Shown here one piece after another: positions 32,810 to 42,213 of a stretch of 64,000 bases of DNA. Numbering within the stretch: position 1 is the stretch's first letter; every line of letters starts with the position of its first letter. The translations under genes were made by a program, and so were the position numbers. The notes beneath the pieces are model-generated. The model did no database searches. It worked only from the letters and a program-made list of their open reading frames with translations, and was not told the origin of the DNA. The DNA is from Acidobacteriota bacterium (GTDB taxonomy: Bacteria > Acidobacteriota > Terriglobia > Terriglobales > Acidobacteriaceae): assembly GCA_013289685.1 (NCBI GenBank), contig JABCZL010000021.1, positions 31,508 through 95,507 of the forward strand, read 5' to 3'.

Positions 32810-35593
32810 CTATCGATATTCGAATGCCCCGTCGGCGCCAATCCCCACGTGAATTCGCTCCATTGGTTCATTCGACGCCATCCGTCCCAACAACTGCCGC
32901 GAAATATCGGGCAGCAGCGTGTTGGTCAGAATGTTATCCACGTTGCGCGCCCCGCTCTCCACCTCGGTGCAGCGATTCGCCACCTCCTGCACCAGGGCCG
33001 GATCGTATGTCAACTCGATCTTGTGATTCTCCTGGATGCGGCGCTGAATCTTGCCCAGCTTCAGCCGGATAATCTGCCTCAGATTCTCGTCGCGAATCGG
33101 CATGTAAGGAATCACCACCATGCGCCCCAGAAATGCCGGTTTGAAAATCTTGTTGAGCTCCGGTTTGAGCGCCTTCACCAGCCCATCGGGCCCCGGCATC
33201 GTCTCCGGGTCCGCACACAGTTTCGCCATGGTGTCGGTGCCCGCATTGGTCGTGAGAATGATGATGGTGTTCTTGAAGTCGATCTCGCGGCCTTCGCCGT
33301 CTTCCATTCTTCCCTTGTCGAAGACCTGGTAGAACAACTCCAGCACATCCGGATGTGCCTTCTCGACTTCGTCGAGCAGCACCACCGCATAAGGCCGGCG
33401 CCGGACTGCCTCGGTCAGCACACCGCCTTCGCCGTAACCGACATAACCCGGAGGCGAACCTTTCAAAGTGGAAACAGTGTGCGCTTCCTGGAACTCCGAC
33501 ATGTTGATGGTGATCAGGTTGTGTTCACCGCCGAAAAGCAGGTCCGACAGCGCCAGCGCGGTTTCCGTCTTGCCCACGCCGCTCGGCCCCACCAGCATGA
33601 AAACGCCGACTGGCTTGTTCGGATCATCCAAACGCGCCCGCGCCGTCGAGATGCGCTGGCTGATGATTTCCAGTGCGTGCAACTGCCCGATCACGCGCTG
33701 TCCCAGGAATGACGGCAGAGAAAGGACCGTGGAGATTTCGTTCTTCATCATCTTCCCCACCGGAATCCCCGTCCACGCCGAGATCACCTCCCCGATAATC
33801 TGCGCGTCGACCGCGACGCGGATCATCGGCGTCTCCCCCTGCAGCGCCGCCAGTTCCGACTCGGCCTGCGCCAGCTGAGTCCGCACCGCGGCCACATCTA
33901 CAGGCTTCGGGGCTTCTTCAACTGCCGTCGCCGTACCCGACGACGCTGCCGCCGCTGTAGCTGTCGCGGCTGTCGCGGCCGTCGCCGCCGGAGCACCTGC
34001 GCCGGCATCGCTAGCCACACCCGGTATTTCAGTGCGCGCCACTGCGCCATTGCCGCCCTGCGAGCCCGCCGCACTCTCGAGTTGCGAACGCAGGTCCCGG
34101 ATCGTCGTCACCAGGTCGCGTTCCTTTTCGAAACGTGTCCGCAATCCCGCCAGACGGGATTCGATTTCCGCGCTCTTGGTCGCAATGTCCTGCAGCCTTT
34201 CGCGATGGTCCGTGCCCACCACCGTTTCGCGTTCCAGAATCCGTTGCTGCACCGCCAGATCGTCGATCTGCCGGACGCTGTCTTCAATCGCGGGCGGAGT
34301 CGCGCTTTGCCCCAGTGCCAGCCGCGCGCACGCCGTGTCCAGCACGCTCACCGCTTTGTCGGGCAACTGCCGCCCGGCAAGATAGCGGTGCGAAAGATGA
34401 ACCGCCGCCGTCAAGCCCTCATCCAGAATGCGAACCTTATGATGCTTCTCCAGCGACGGCACAATTCCACGCAGCATGGTCATGCACTGCGTTTCAATGG
34501 GCTCTTCCACCTTCACCACCTGGAAGCGCCGCGCCAGTGCCGGATCCTTTTCGAAATACTTTTTGTATTCCGACCAAGTCGTGGCCGCAATGGTGCGCAA
34601 CTCGCCGCGCGCCAGGGCGGGCTTCAGAAGGTTCGCCGCATCGCCCTGCCCCGCCTGTCCGCCGGCCCCAATCATGGTGTGCGCTTCGTCGATGAATAGA
34701 ATGATCGGCGTTGGCGACGCCTTCACTTCTTCGATCAGGCCCTTCAAACGATTTTCAAATTCACCTTTGATTCCCGCGCCCGCCTGCAAAAGCGCGAGAT
34801 CCAGCGTTCGCACCGTGACGTTGCGCAACGGCGGAGGCACGTCGCCCTGCGCTACGCGCAACGCGAAGCCCTCGACCACGGCCGTCTTCCCAACTCCTGC
34901 CTCGCCGGTCAGAATCGGATTGTTCTGTCGCCGTCTCATCAGAATGTCGACTACCTGGCGAATTTCAAAATCGCGTCCCAGCACCGGATCGACTTTGCCC
35001 GTCTTGGCCTTCTCCGTGAGATTGACCGTGAATTGGTCGAGGTTCGGAGTTTTTCCGCCCGGACGTGGCGCCCCGGCAGGCGCGCCCGGCGCCGCTGCGG
35101 CGGCTGCTACCGCGGCCTGCGCCTGCTCGCTCGAGTTGCCGACAATCGAGAGGAAATCTTTGCGCAGCGCATCGGCCTGAATTTTCTGGAATTCCCGGCT
35201 GACGTCGCGCATCAGGCGAACCAGTTCGTCATTCGTCACCAGCGCCAGAATGGTGAAGCCCGTACGAACCTGCCCGGCGTTGTAGTCGATCGAGCCCAGG
35301 GTCCAGCCCTCGATCAGCATCCTCATGAGCGTCGGGCTTAGTGCCGGCGTTCGCGCGTTGCCGGTTTTCAGCTTGTCGAGAGCCCGTGACAGTTCCCCGG
35401 AAAGCCTTGAAGTGTCGATCTCGAAGTGTTTGTAAATCGCGGCCACGTCGTTGTCGGTCGAGTCGAGCAACTTCGTCAGATAGTGCTCCACCTCGATGTC
35501 ATAGTGCGTGCGCGCCAGGCACAGTCCTGCCGCCGCCTCCAGCGCACTCCGAGTCGAATCGTTAAGCTTGCCGATCAGAGACTTCAGATTCAT
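32810..35593 (-). CDS. tssH: T6SS ATPase TssH (ClpV)
   Basis: A 927-aa AAA+ ATPase. The start at 35593 has AAGGGGGAAG upstream and begins MNLKSLIGKLNDSTRSALEA, the usual ClpV N-domain. Two ATPase domains: Walker A GEAGVGKT (230-237) with LFIDEAHTMIGAG, and GPSGVGKT with VLLDEVEKAHPDVLELFYQV. The middle coiled-coil domain carries an Ala/Thr-rich insert of roughly 40 residues (within 506-568), and another Ala/Pro stretch lies between the N-domain and the first ATPase domain. ClpV disassembles contracted TssBC sheaths. The start overlaps the end of tssG by 32 bases, indicating coupled translation. Confidence 0.96.
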   Translation of the reverse strand: MNLKSLIGKLNDSTRSALEAAAGLCLARTHYDIEVEHYLTKLLDSTDNDVAAIYKHFEIDTSRLSGELSRALDKLKTGNARTPALSPTLMRMLIEGWTLGSIDYNAGQVRTGFTILALVTNDELVRLMRDVSREFQKIQADALRKDFLSIVGNSSEQAQAAVAAAAAAPGAPAGAPRPGGKTPNLDQFTVNLTEKAKTGKVDPVLGRDFEIRQVVDILMRRRQNNPILTGEAGVGKTAVVEGFALRVAQGDVPPPLRNVTVRTLDLALLQAGAGIKGEFENRLKGLIEEVKASPTPIILFIDEAHTMIGAGGQAGQGDAANLLKPALARGELRTIAATTWSEYKKYFEKDPALARRFQVVKVEEPIETQCMTMLRGIVPSLEKHHKVRILDEGLTAAVHLSHRYLAGRQLPDKAVSVLDTACARLALGQSATPPAIEDSVRQIDDLAVQQRILERETVVGTDHRERLQDIATKSAEIESRLAGLRTRFEKERDLVTTIRDLRSQLESAAGSQGGNGAVARTEIPGVASDAGAGAPAATAATAATATAAAASSGTATAVEEAPKPVDVAAVRTQLAQAESELAALQGETPMIRVAVDAQIIGEVISAWTGIPVGKMMKNEISTVLSLPSFLGQRVIGQLHALEIISQRISTARARLDDPNKPVGVFMLVGPSGVGKTETALALSDLLFGGEHNLITINMSEFQEAHTVSTLKGSPPGYVGYGEGGVLTEAVRRRPYAVVLLDEVEKAHPDVLELFYQVFDKGRMEDGEGREIDFKNTIIILTTNAGTDTMAKLCADPETMPGPDGLVKALKPELNKIFKPAFLGRMVVIPYMPIRDENLRQIIRLKLGKIQRRIQENHKIELTYDPALVQEVANRCTEVESGARNVDNILTNTLLPDISRQLLGRMASNEPMERIHVGIGADGAFEYR

Positions 35594-36647
35594 GGCTTCC
35601 CCCTTCTGCTGCATTTATACCCAGAACGGTATCGTCCGGATTCCTCCCGAACGGCACCGACTTCACCCACGACACCCAGCCTAACTGCGGGCCAGATGCT
35701 CCTTCCGCACCCAAGGTACAAGCCGGAACCTGCTCTTGTTCGAGAATCAGCTTGACCTCGAAATCCCATTCATCATTCGAAAAAAAACGCACCCACACCC
35801 CCAACGGTTCCCACGATTGGCCGTAGGGCAAAAAATCCACGTAGCGCTCCAGCGTCAGCGGACCCAGAACGATGCGCACTTTCGACTGCTGGTTCCACAC
35901 CTCGTCGCCCACCACGGCGCCGAATCCCAGTTCCTCGCTCTCACTGTTCCCTTCCTCCAGGCGGCACTGAGTTTCGCGATCCAGCCGGTACCACCCTCCG
36001 GCAAATTGCTCGATCTTGACCGGCACCTCGAAGTAGTCGGCCAGAATCTGCTGCAACGCCTGCGCCGAGCGCGGCCGCTGCGCCAGCAGGCCCGCATAGT
36101 AAATCAGGGTATCGTCTGACAACGCCTGCCGGTCGCGCAAGCCGTCCGTACCCAATCCCACCAGGCTGAGCAGATGCCGCGAAAACAGATCCCGCTCGCC
36201 CTCTTCACATGCCACATCAAAGCGGTATTTTCTCCAGGCGCGATAAAACAGCGAGATCATCCGGTGATTGAACAGATCCAGAAATTCTCGCAGCGTTGTG
36301 TCCCCGTCCCGCAACCGCTCGATAATCAGCGTGGTGTAAGGGTTGGGTAGAATTCCCTCCGGACCCGTCAGCCCCATGAAGTTCACGGTCATCTGCGCCG
36401 GCTTCTCTTCCGGCCAATCCATTTTTTGAATCTGGCTGGCGGGAAACGCCAGCGAGGCGTGAACTCCAAAACGCGCGACTTCCGTCTCCGGGTGCGCAAA
36501 CTGACCCACCGACTTCCGCTCCGGATAAAACCGTTCCAGAAGACGCACCGCCTGAAAGAAGTCAAAGGAGAATGGCTCGCGACGGAGCTTCTCGGCGACT
36601 TCACAAGCGGCTAGATCAGCACTGATTGTCCCGCTCTCGGTGCCCAC
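35562..36647 (-). CDS. tssG: T6SS baseplate protein TssG
   Basis: A 361-aa protein of normal TssG (ImpH/VasB) length. Typical features are EPFSFDFFQAVRLLERFYPE near the N-terminus, VNFMGLTGPEGILPNPYTTL, and the C-terminal LGPLTLERYVDFLPYGQSWEPL. TssG joins TssF, TssE and TssK to form the wedge of the baseplate. The gene overlaps tssF by 37 bases upstream and tssH by 32 bases downstream. Confidence 0.94.
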   Translation of the reverse strand: MGTESGTISADLAACEVAEKLRREPFSFDFFQAVRLLERFYPERKSVGQFAHPETEVARFGVHASLAFPASQIQKMDWPEEKPAQMTVNFMGLTGPEGILPNPYTTLIIERLRDGDTTLREFLDLFNHRMISLFYRAWRKYRFDVACEEGERDLFSRHLLSLVGLGTDGLRDRQALSDDTLIYYAGLLAQRPRSAQALQQILADYFEVPVKIEQFAGGWYRLDRETQCRLEEGNSESEELGFGAVVGDEVWNQQSKVRIVLGPLTLERYVDFLPYGQSWEPLGVWVRFFSNDEWDFEVKLILEQEQVPACTLGAEGASGPQLGWVSWVKSVPFGRNPDDTVLGINAAEGGSHESEVSDRQA

Positions 36648-38443
36648 TCTTCTAACGGCTCCTTTCGCTGCCGGCTTCGAGCCACCATTTGGCTGAAGCT
36701 GTTCATCGACACATACAGACCCAGAAACTTTTCCAGCACGCTGGCAAACAGGTAAGCGCCGCCCCCGCTGAATTGTTCCTCATCGAATTCAATCTCCACC
36801 CGCGTGCCTCTCGCAAAACCGATCCCGTGTTCCGAGATCACCCGCGTGAAATGCCGCCGCGCATTGACCGAACTGATTCCGCCAATCTGTTTCTTGGTGT
36901 CCGGCGAGTCGGAAAAATCGTACAGCTCGAGAATCTTCTGCAGCGCTTCCTTGCCCTCCGTCACGATGGAAAGATAATTCAGTGACAGTTGCGAAATCAG
37001 GCACCACAGGGTCTTGCCGTCCAGCGGCGGTCGCAGCGTCCGGGAAGGCTTGTGCAGCGCCACAATGCGCTTGATCGCCGCCCCTCCCGTCATTTCGAAA
37101 TCGCCATTCTCGCTGCCGAAGGGCAAGCGCGTCACCAGATCGCGATTGGTACACGTAGTCCGCACCGTCACCGTGTCGTAGTCGAGTTCCATCGGACGAG
37201 ACGAGAGATCGACCAGCGAAAGAAACACATCCGTTCCTTCGTCGCCCTTACGCGTGGAGGCCGAGCGCGTTACGTACCAGTACGCCGGCGTCGTGCCCTG
37301 CACCGCGTGCCGCTCCGAGTAGAGAGGGTTATACGTGACCGTTTCGTGAGTTTCGGCGTCGGTACTCACCACCTCGTCGACGGAATAGATTTCCATCGTC
37401 ATCCGCCGCCGCGCATCCGGCACAATCGGATACTGGTAGCGCGTCTGATCCACCAGAATCGGTTCGGCGGTCTGGGCAAAGAGGTTGATGATGGGCGTGC
37501 ATCCCAAACGCAGCGTCTTCGCATTCACCGCGACTTCCAGCCGCTGATGCCGCCCGTCCTGTTCAAACGGCGAGATCATGAACAGAATCTCGGCCTTCGA
37601 CGTGAGTCCGGCTCGCTTCAACTCCGAAAGCCCTTTCAGATTCATGAAGAAGAACTTCTCAGGAAACGCAAAGTACTCCTGTAACAGCCGGTACCCGACA
37701 AAAGAACGTCTGGGGTACGGCAGCACGTCTTCCGTTTCTCCGAAACCCATGGGCTGCAGATTCCGCACTGGAATCTCGCGCATCGGCGTTTTCGGGTTTG
37801 CCGGATCCCGCACCAGAATGCGCACGCAGTTGCGGCACAACAGCTCGTACACCCCGTGGACGACTGAGGTTTCACCATTCAGATAAAACGACAGCGTTTC
37901 CAGATCGAGCTTCTCAAAAGAAACATCCGGGAAGCATTCCAGTTCCACTCGCAGCACCGCGGCTTCGGTGGCGCGCAGCGCCGGGCGAACCCGATCGGGC
38001 GTCATCCATTGCGCCTGGGCCACCTTGAATGGCCACAAAGTCACGTCGTAGGACGTCCGGAACTTGCATGGCACCCCTTCCACCGGACGTGAATAAAGAA
38101 CCGTCCCTTTCGGAATTTGCAGGCTGCTGGTCAGTTTGCCCTGCTCTGCGTCGGTATGAAACTGCGCCACCGACATCGACGGCACCGGCCGCAGGTAGTG
38201 CGGATACAGGATATTGAGAAGCGCTTCGGTGATCTGCGGAAAGTCGTCGTCAATGCGCAGGTGAACCCGCGCCGCCAGCAGCGCAAAAGCTTCCAACATC
38301 CGTTCCGCGTGTGGATCTTCACAGCGATCGGGCTCCAGCACCAGGCGCGAGGCGATCTTGGGATACTTGTCCGCGAACTCCGCTCCAATCTGGCGCAGGA
38401 AGGTGAGCTCGCTCTCGTAATAGTTTCTCAGCTCATTGCGCAA
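36611..38443 (-). CDS. tssF: T6SS baseplate protein TssF
   Basis: A 610-aa TssF (ImpG/VasA). The signature MRNELRNYYESELTFLRQIG opens the protein; FADKYPKIASRLVLEPDRCE and DDDFPQITEALLNILYPHYL follow. The C-terminus has RGTRVEIEFDEEQFSGGGAY and FLGLYVSMNSFSQM. TssF is the main baseplate wedge component, partnered with TssG. The start overlaps the end of tssE by 11 bases, and its own end overlaps tssG, so the baseplate genes form one tightly packed translational unit. Confidence 0.95.
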   Translation of the reverse strand: MRNELRNYYESELTFLRQIGAEFADKYPKIASRLVLEPDRCEDPHAERMLEAFALLAARVHLRIDDDFPQITEALLNILYPHYLRPVPSMSVAQFHTDAEQGKLTSSLQIPKGTVLYSRPVEGVPCKFRTSYDVTLWPFKVAQAQWMTPDRVRPALRATEAAVLRVELECFPDVSFEKLDLETLSFYLNGETSVVHGVYELLCRNCVRILVRDPANPKTPMREIPVRNLQPMGFGETEDVLPYPRRSFVGYRLLQEYFAFPEKFFFMNLKGLSELKRAGLTSKAEILFMISPFEQDGRHQRLEVAVNAKTLRLGCTPIINLFAQTAEPILVDQTRYQYPIVPDARRRMTMEIYSVDEVVSTDAETHETVTYNPLYSERHAVQGTTPAYWYVTRSASTRKGDEGTDVFLSLVDLSSRPMELDYDTVTVRTTCTNRDLVTRLPFGSENGDFEMTGGAAIKRIVALHKPSRTLRPPLDGKTLWCLISQLSLNYLSIVTEGKEALQKILELYDFSDSPDTKKQIGGISSVNARRHFTRVISEHGIGFARGTRVEIEFDEEQFSGGGAYLFASVLEKFLGLYVSMNSFSQMVARSRQRKEPLEEWAPRAGQSVLI

Positions 38444-38930
38444 GATCGGCTCCCTTGATTTCGTACTCGCCCTTGCCCAGTTCCAGCACCGTGTCGAAAC
38501 GTACCGGCTCCGGCGCTGGGTCCATGCACAACAGTCCTTCGATTGCGAACTTCAGCATCCGGTACGCGCCTTCCACCGGCTCCATGCGCACCTTGGCGCG
38601 CTTCAACCGGGGCTCGAAGATGGCGATCGCCAACTCCATGTCTCGCACCAGATCGGCCTGGTCGCGCCCCGACAACACCGCCTTCGAAGACAGATCATCA
38701 AATCCGAAATGGTAGACCGACCGCACCGTCTCCCGCGCCGACTCCGGAGCGGGCTCGATCGTCTTTCTGGTATTGAGGAGCCACTCCAGATCGCGTTTCA
38801 AGCCCTGCCTCAACTCGCGCAACGATTGCGCCCGCGTGAAAGGAACCTCCGAGTGGGTCTTCGGATCCCGATCGATCAGCCGGTCCAGCACCGAGAGCGT
38901 GACCGGTCCGCTCGCTTCTCGCCTGGCCAT
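38433..38930 (-). CDS. tssE: T6SS baseplate protein TssE (gp25-like)
   Basis: A 165-aa protein homologous to phage T4 gp25. It starts MARREASGPVTLSVLDRLID and has the family features LRQGLKRDLEWLLNTRK, SVYHFGFDDLSS and the conserved IAIFEPRLKRAKVRMEP. TssE connects the sheath to the baseplate. The start codon is three bases after the stop of tssA, and the end overlaps tssF. Confidence 0.93.
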   Translation of the reverse strand: MARREASGPVTLSVLDRLIDRDPKTHSEVPFTRAQSLRELRQGLKRDLEWLLNTRKTIEPAPESARETVRSVYHFGFDDLSSKAVLSGRDQADLVRDMELAIAIFEPRLKRAKVRMEPVEGAYRMLKFAIEGLLCMDPAPEPVRFDTVLELGKGEYEIKGADLAQ

Positions 38931-38933
38931 GGC

Positions 38934-40760
38934 TTACTTCCCGTCTCCGAACGCCTGCGCCGGATCCAGCCGACAGATGCGCTCGAATAGCTTTTGCTGC
39001 TGAGCCTTGTCGGCTTGAATCCTGACGCTCATCTTCATGATGGTGGCCAGCGCGCCCGCTACTACACCCGGATCCTCCCACTCGTCGAGTTTGTGATTCT
39101 CGATCGCCGCCGCCAGATCGTCCAGGATGGGCTGCGCCACGTTTGCCTTGTTGGTGGTCGCGCAGATCTCTACCAATTGCATCCGCCTGCGGAACCGCTC
39201 CCGTCCCGAGCGCCTGCGGCCAATGTCCTGCTGCAGGATTTCAAACGCCTTCCGCTCCTGGCCTTCGCGCAAGGCTTGCAGCGCCGAGGCATACGCGTCG
39301 GTCGGCTGTCCCGGCCATCGCGAGCCCAGACCGTTGGAACTGGTCGATGCCCGCAGCAACGGCGCGTCCGCGGCAGGAACCGCGGCTGCTGGCTCGGAGG
39401 GTGCCTGGCTCAACGTAACCAGCCAGGCGCGCGTCTCGGCATTCGCCGCCGGCGTCTCGTCCATCAGCGCGGCGTCCAGCAGTTGCGGAATATCGGCGAT
39501 CAACGCCTTCAGTTCCGAACGGATCGCCCGCGCAATCGCTTCGTATCCGCCGCCCAGGCCATCGCAGGCTTCCACCACAAAGCGCTGCAGATCGAGCCAG
39601 GCGCGGCTGCAGGGCAGCGCCATGGCGCTCTCGGCCGCTTCCAGCAACTCTTCGTACCTTTTGTCGAGCAGCAGCTTTTTCAGGTGCCGGCGCAGTTCCG
39701 TGGGTGGAGCTTCCAGCCGCGTAGGATCTGCCAGGTCAATCGCCGCGCGCAACTCTCCCCACCGCAATCCGCGCAACATCAAGTAAGATGCCGGGCTGGT
39801 CGGTTCCCTCCGCCGCAGATAGGCCGCCGCCTCTGCCACTTTCCGAATCGCATCGATGCGGTCTGGAGGTTCGGACGAACCGTCCAGAGAAATCAGAACG
39901 CCCGTCCGTACCGGGCCCCCACCTTCCCCCGCCGCACCTTCTCCCTCGCCGCCCGCAGCCTCGGCGGCCGGGACCACTTCCACCGGATCAGGTTCCTTCT
40001 CACGCTTCTTCTGAAGAAAACCGTGAATGACGTGCCGGGACGCCTCCAGTGACGTCCTCAACGTTCCAAAAGAGGGTCCGTCTTTTCCAAACTTCTCGTC
40101 GCAGGTCTTGTTCAGTTGCGCGACCGTGCTCAAGCAAGCGTCAAGATCCTGCTCGGCCTGCGCATAGAACTTTTTCGGAGTATCTTCAAAAGCCTTGTCG
40201 AACGCTTCCGGAATAATCTTCCCATCTTTGATAAATTGGGCGCGTTTCTTCTTGGCCTCGTCGGTTTTCGCCTGATCCTCATAGCCCACTTCACGGGACT
40301 GCTGGTAGTCGAGACGGTTGTACTTCAGTTTCTCGACCACCGGCACCAACTTCAGCGGAACTTCCAGCTTGGTTCCAACAAAACCGAGAGGTGCTCCGCG
40401 CGACTCCGTATCGCCGTCCTCCACCTCCGGATAGAGTGTGTCCCAGAACTTGTCAATCAGACCCAAACATACCGCCAGCCCCTCTCGCAGACCACCATAT
40501 CCCCTGTGCTTAAGCAACGCCTCTGTAAGCCAGGCTGCAAGCTGAAGATCTTTGGTTTTGTTGGTGAGAAGGTCCGTGGTTAACTTAATCACCTGGACGT
40601 TGTCCGAGACCTTGCGATCCGTCTCCGTCATCCCCGGAGGCGGCTGCGCTTCTTCACGCCGTGCCTCTTTTATCTTGTCGTAAACCGGATCGTAGCGGAG
40701 ATTGGACCCACTTGGATTGGCGCCTTCAATTGGGTTCAGCAAGTCGTCGGGCAGGGGCAT
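38934..40760 (-). CDS. tssA: T6SS protein TssA (ImpA N-terminal domain)
   Basis: A 608-aa protein. The ATG at 40760 lies five bases after the tagJ stop and starts the conserved MPLPDDLLNPIEGANPSGSN; an upstream in-frame start would add 28 basic residues that overlap tagJ. The ImpA-type N-domain (1-120, LTEALLKHRGYGGLREGLAV) is followed by a linker rich in Glu/Ala/Gly (about 290-320) and a helical VasJ-like C-terminal half (YLMLRGLRWGELRAAIDLAD). TssA proteins initiate tail assembly at the baseplate and may stay at the distal sheath end. No strong Shine-Dalgarno is seen, so translation is probably coupled to tagJ. Confidence 0.92.
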   Translation of the reverse strand: MPLPDDLLNPIEGANPSGSNLRYDPVYDKIKEARREEAQPPPGMTETDRKVSDNVQVIKLTTDLLTNKTKDLQLAAWLTEALLKHRGYGGLREGLAVCLGLIDKFWDTLYPEVEDGDTESRGAPLGFVGTKLEVPLKLVPVVEKLKYNRLDYQQSREVGYEDQAKTDEAKKKRAQFIKDGKIIPEAFDKAFEDTPKKFYAQAEQDLDACLSTVAQLNKTCDEKFGKDGPSFGTLRTSLEASRHVIHGFLQKKREKEPDPVEVVPAAEAAGGEGEGAAGEGGGPVRTGVLISLDGSSEPPDRIDAIRKVAEAAAYLRRREPTSPASYLMLRGLRWGELRAAIDLADPTRLEAPPTELRRHLKKLLLDKRYEELLEAAESAMALPCSRAWLDLQRFVVEACDGLGGGYEAIARAIRSELKALIADIPQLLDAALMDETPAANAETRAWLVTLSQAPSEPAAAVPAADAPLLRASTSSNGLGSRWPGQPTDAYASALQALREGQERKAFEILQQDIGRRRSGRERFRRRMQLVEICATTNKANVAQPILDDLAAAIENHKLDEWEDPGVVAGALATIMKMSVRIQADKAQQQKLFERICRLDPAQAFGDGK

Positions 40761-40765
40761 GTTGA

Positions 40766-41494
40766 TCAGGCGGCCACGGAGGCGGGATTGAATTCGAGCG
40801 CCCGTAACTCGAGGAACGGAATTTCCTCCTCGTCCACGAGCCACACTTTCTGTCCAAACGGAACTTGGTATTCGGAACCGTCACGCTGTTCCCAAACCGT
40901 CATGCGGCCCAGGCGCACCATTTCGTCAGGATGACGCCACGAGAAGGGAGCAAGAACTGGCAGCAAGACCTCACCCAGTTCAGTACCTTTAAAGGCGGGC
41001 GTTGTGCGAACCGCAGCCGGAGTCCAGATCAAATCTCGCAGTTTCTTTGGTGGCGGAATTTCGATCGCAGCGACGTGCTCCAACGGAAGCAGCAAATAAT
41101 TACCCGCCGCGAAAAGTTCAAGCTTGGCGCCGGTCCGCGGGTCGGCATCCGAAAAGAAACTAAATCCTTTTCCATTCGCGGTTCCACCGCGGCCCGCTTC
41201 ATCACCTTCCTCATTCTGGGAAGTCGGGAATTCGCCGCGTTCAAACAGATCCTGGCGCTGGCGCTCGGCATACAGCGCGCTGCGATAGAGCAGCACACCG
41301 ATTTCGCTCTCCGGGCCCGCCTGAGCCAGCACCTCCAATTGCTTGTCCGCGCGTTCGAACTCACCGGCAAAACACAGGAGTTCAAACAGAAATGTTCGGC
41401 GGCGCGTATCCGTCGGGTGATCTCGCAACTCCGCGCTCAAAGCCTTGATCGCATCGCCCAGCCGTCCAGCTTGATATAGCTCTTTCGGGTTCAT
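40766..41494 (-). CDS. tagJ: T6SS accessory protein TagJ (ImpE)
   Basis: A 242-aa protein of the ImpE/SciE group. The ATG at 41494 gives the usual start MNPKELYQAGRLGDAIKALS; the frame could extend 30 codons upstream but without conserved sequence. TPR-like helices (LRDHPTDTRRRTFLFELLCF) precede the conserved KLELFAAGNYLLLPLEHVAA and IPPPKKLRDLIWTPA. Known TagJ binds the sheath protein TssB and influences ClpV action. It is five bases before tssA and 139 bases after hcp, with a 12-bp inverted repeat in that gap. Confidence 0.92.
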   Translation of the reverse strand: MNPKELYQAGRLGDAIKALSAELRDHPTDTRRRTFLFELLCFAGEFERADKQLEVLAQAGPESEIGVLLYRSALYAERQRQDLFERGEFPTSQNEEGDEAGRGGTANGKGFSFFSDADPRTGAKLELFAAGNYLLLPLEHVAAIEIPPPKKLRDLIWTPAAVRTTPAFKGTELGEVLLPVLAPFSWRHPDEMVRLGRMTVWEQRDGSEYQVPFGQKVWLVDEEEIPFLELRALEFNPASVAA

Positions 41495-41554
41495 GCAAGC
41501 CCCACTTTCAGATCGACGAAAACCTTCCCCTTGGTCGCAGCTCCGAACAAGCGA

Positions 41555-41609
41555 AGCAACGGGAGGCGCTGCGGCAAGCTTCACACTCGCCGAAAGCCCT
41601 CCCGTTGCT
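41555..41609. promoter_or_regulatory. Inverted repeat between hcp and tagJ
   Basis: AGCAACGGGAGG (41555-41566) and CCTCCCGTTGCT (41598-41609) form a 12-bp perfect stem with a 31-base loop, 24 bases downstream of the hcp stop on its strand. No T-run follows, so it is not a classical terminator. It could protect the hcp message end or reduce read-through, helping hcp be expressed above the downstream genes. Confidence 0.5.
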
Positions 41610-41633
41610 CCACAATCCTAGAACCACAACAAG

Positions 41634-42140
41634 CTAGCTATTGACGCCCGTCGTGATGCTATAGGTGGCCGTACCTGCAGACGTGGTCGTACCTTTGGTC
41701 GTGTCCTGAGTGTAGTATTGGTACTCGATCTGCGCGTACGCGATGCTCACACTCTGGGACGGCACCCCCTGCGACCCGCCACCCGTACTCTGGCTGGTGA
41801 TGTAGCAGTTGGTCATAACCACCTGGATATACATGTAGGTGCTGCCACCGCCTCCAGCCTTGTTTCCACTGAAGGTGCAGGTGTCAAGGTGCGTTCCGGC
41901 ATACAGATCTTTCACGATCTGCCAGCTGGAAGAATCCAGTGCGCAGGTAAAGCTGAAGTCTGACAAAGAACACTTGCCAGCCGACAGTCCTTGCCCGCCC
42001 ACGTCCGCCGGGTTGGAAGCGCCGAACGAAAAGCTGTCCAGCTCAATTTGCTGTAGAAAATTTGGGTTCTGCGATTCGCCGGTCACGCCTCCCGGCGCGC
42101 TCGTGCTCGACCCAATCTGCAGATAATAATCACTTGGCAT
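41634..42140 (-). CDS. hcp: T6SS tube protein Hcp (TssD)
   Basis: A 168-aa protein with a GGAGGA Shine-Dalgarno. It starts MPSDYYLQIGSSTSAPGGVTG and has LQQIELDSFSFGASNP and CSLSDFSFTCALDSSSWQIV, then YIQVVMTNCYITSQST and SIAYAQIEYQYYTQD, all typical of Hcp. Hexameric Hcp rings stack into the inner tube and carry small cargo. The gene sits between tssC and tagJ in the leftward operon. Only one copy is present in the window. Confidence 0.95.
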   Translation of the reverse strand: MPSDYYLQIGSSTSAPGGVTGESQNPNFLQQIELDSFSFGASNPADVGGQGLSAGKCSLSDFSFTCALDSSSWQIVKDLYAGTHLDTCTFSGNKAGGGGSTYMYIQVVMTNCYITSQSTGGGSQGVPSQSVSIAYAQIEYQYYTQDTTKGTTTSAGTATYSITTGVNS

Positions 42141-42213
42141 TTCTGTTCCTCCGTCCTTTTTCGTTTTCAGATTTCAAGAATTCCTGGGAATCCTTGTTTG
42201 CAGCCTTAAGGTC

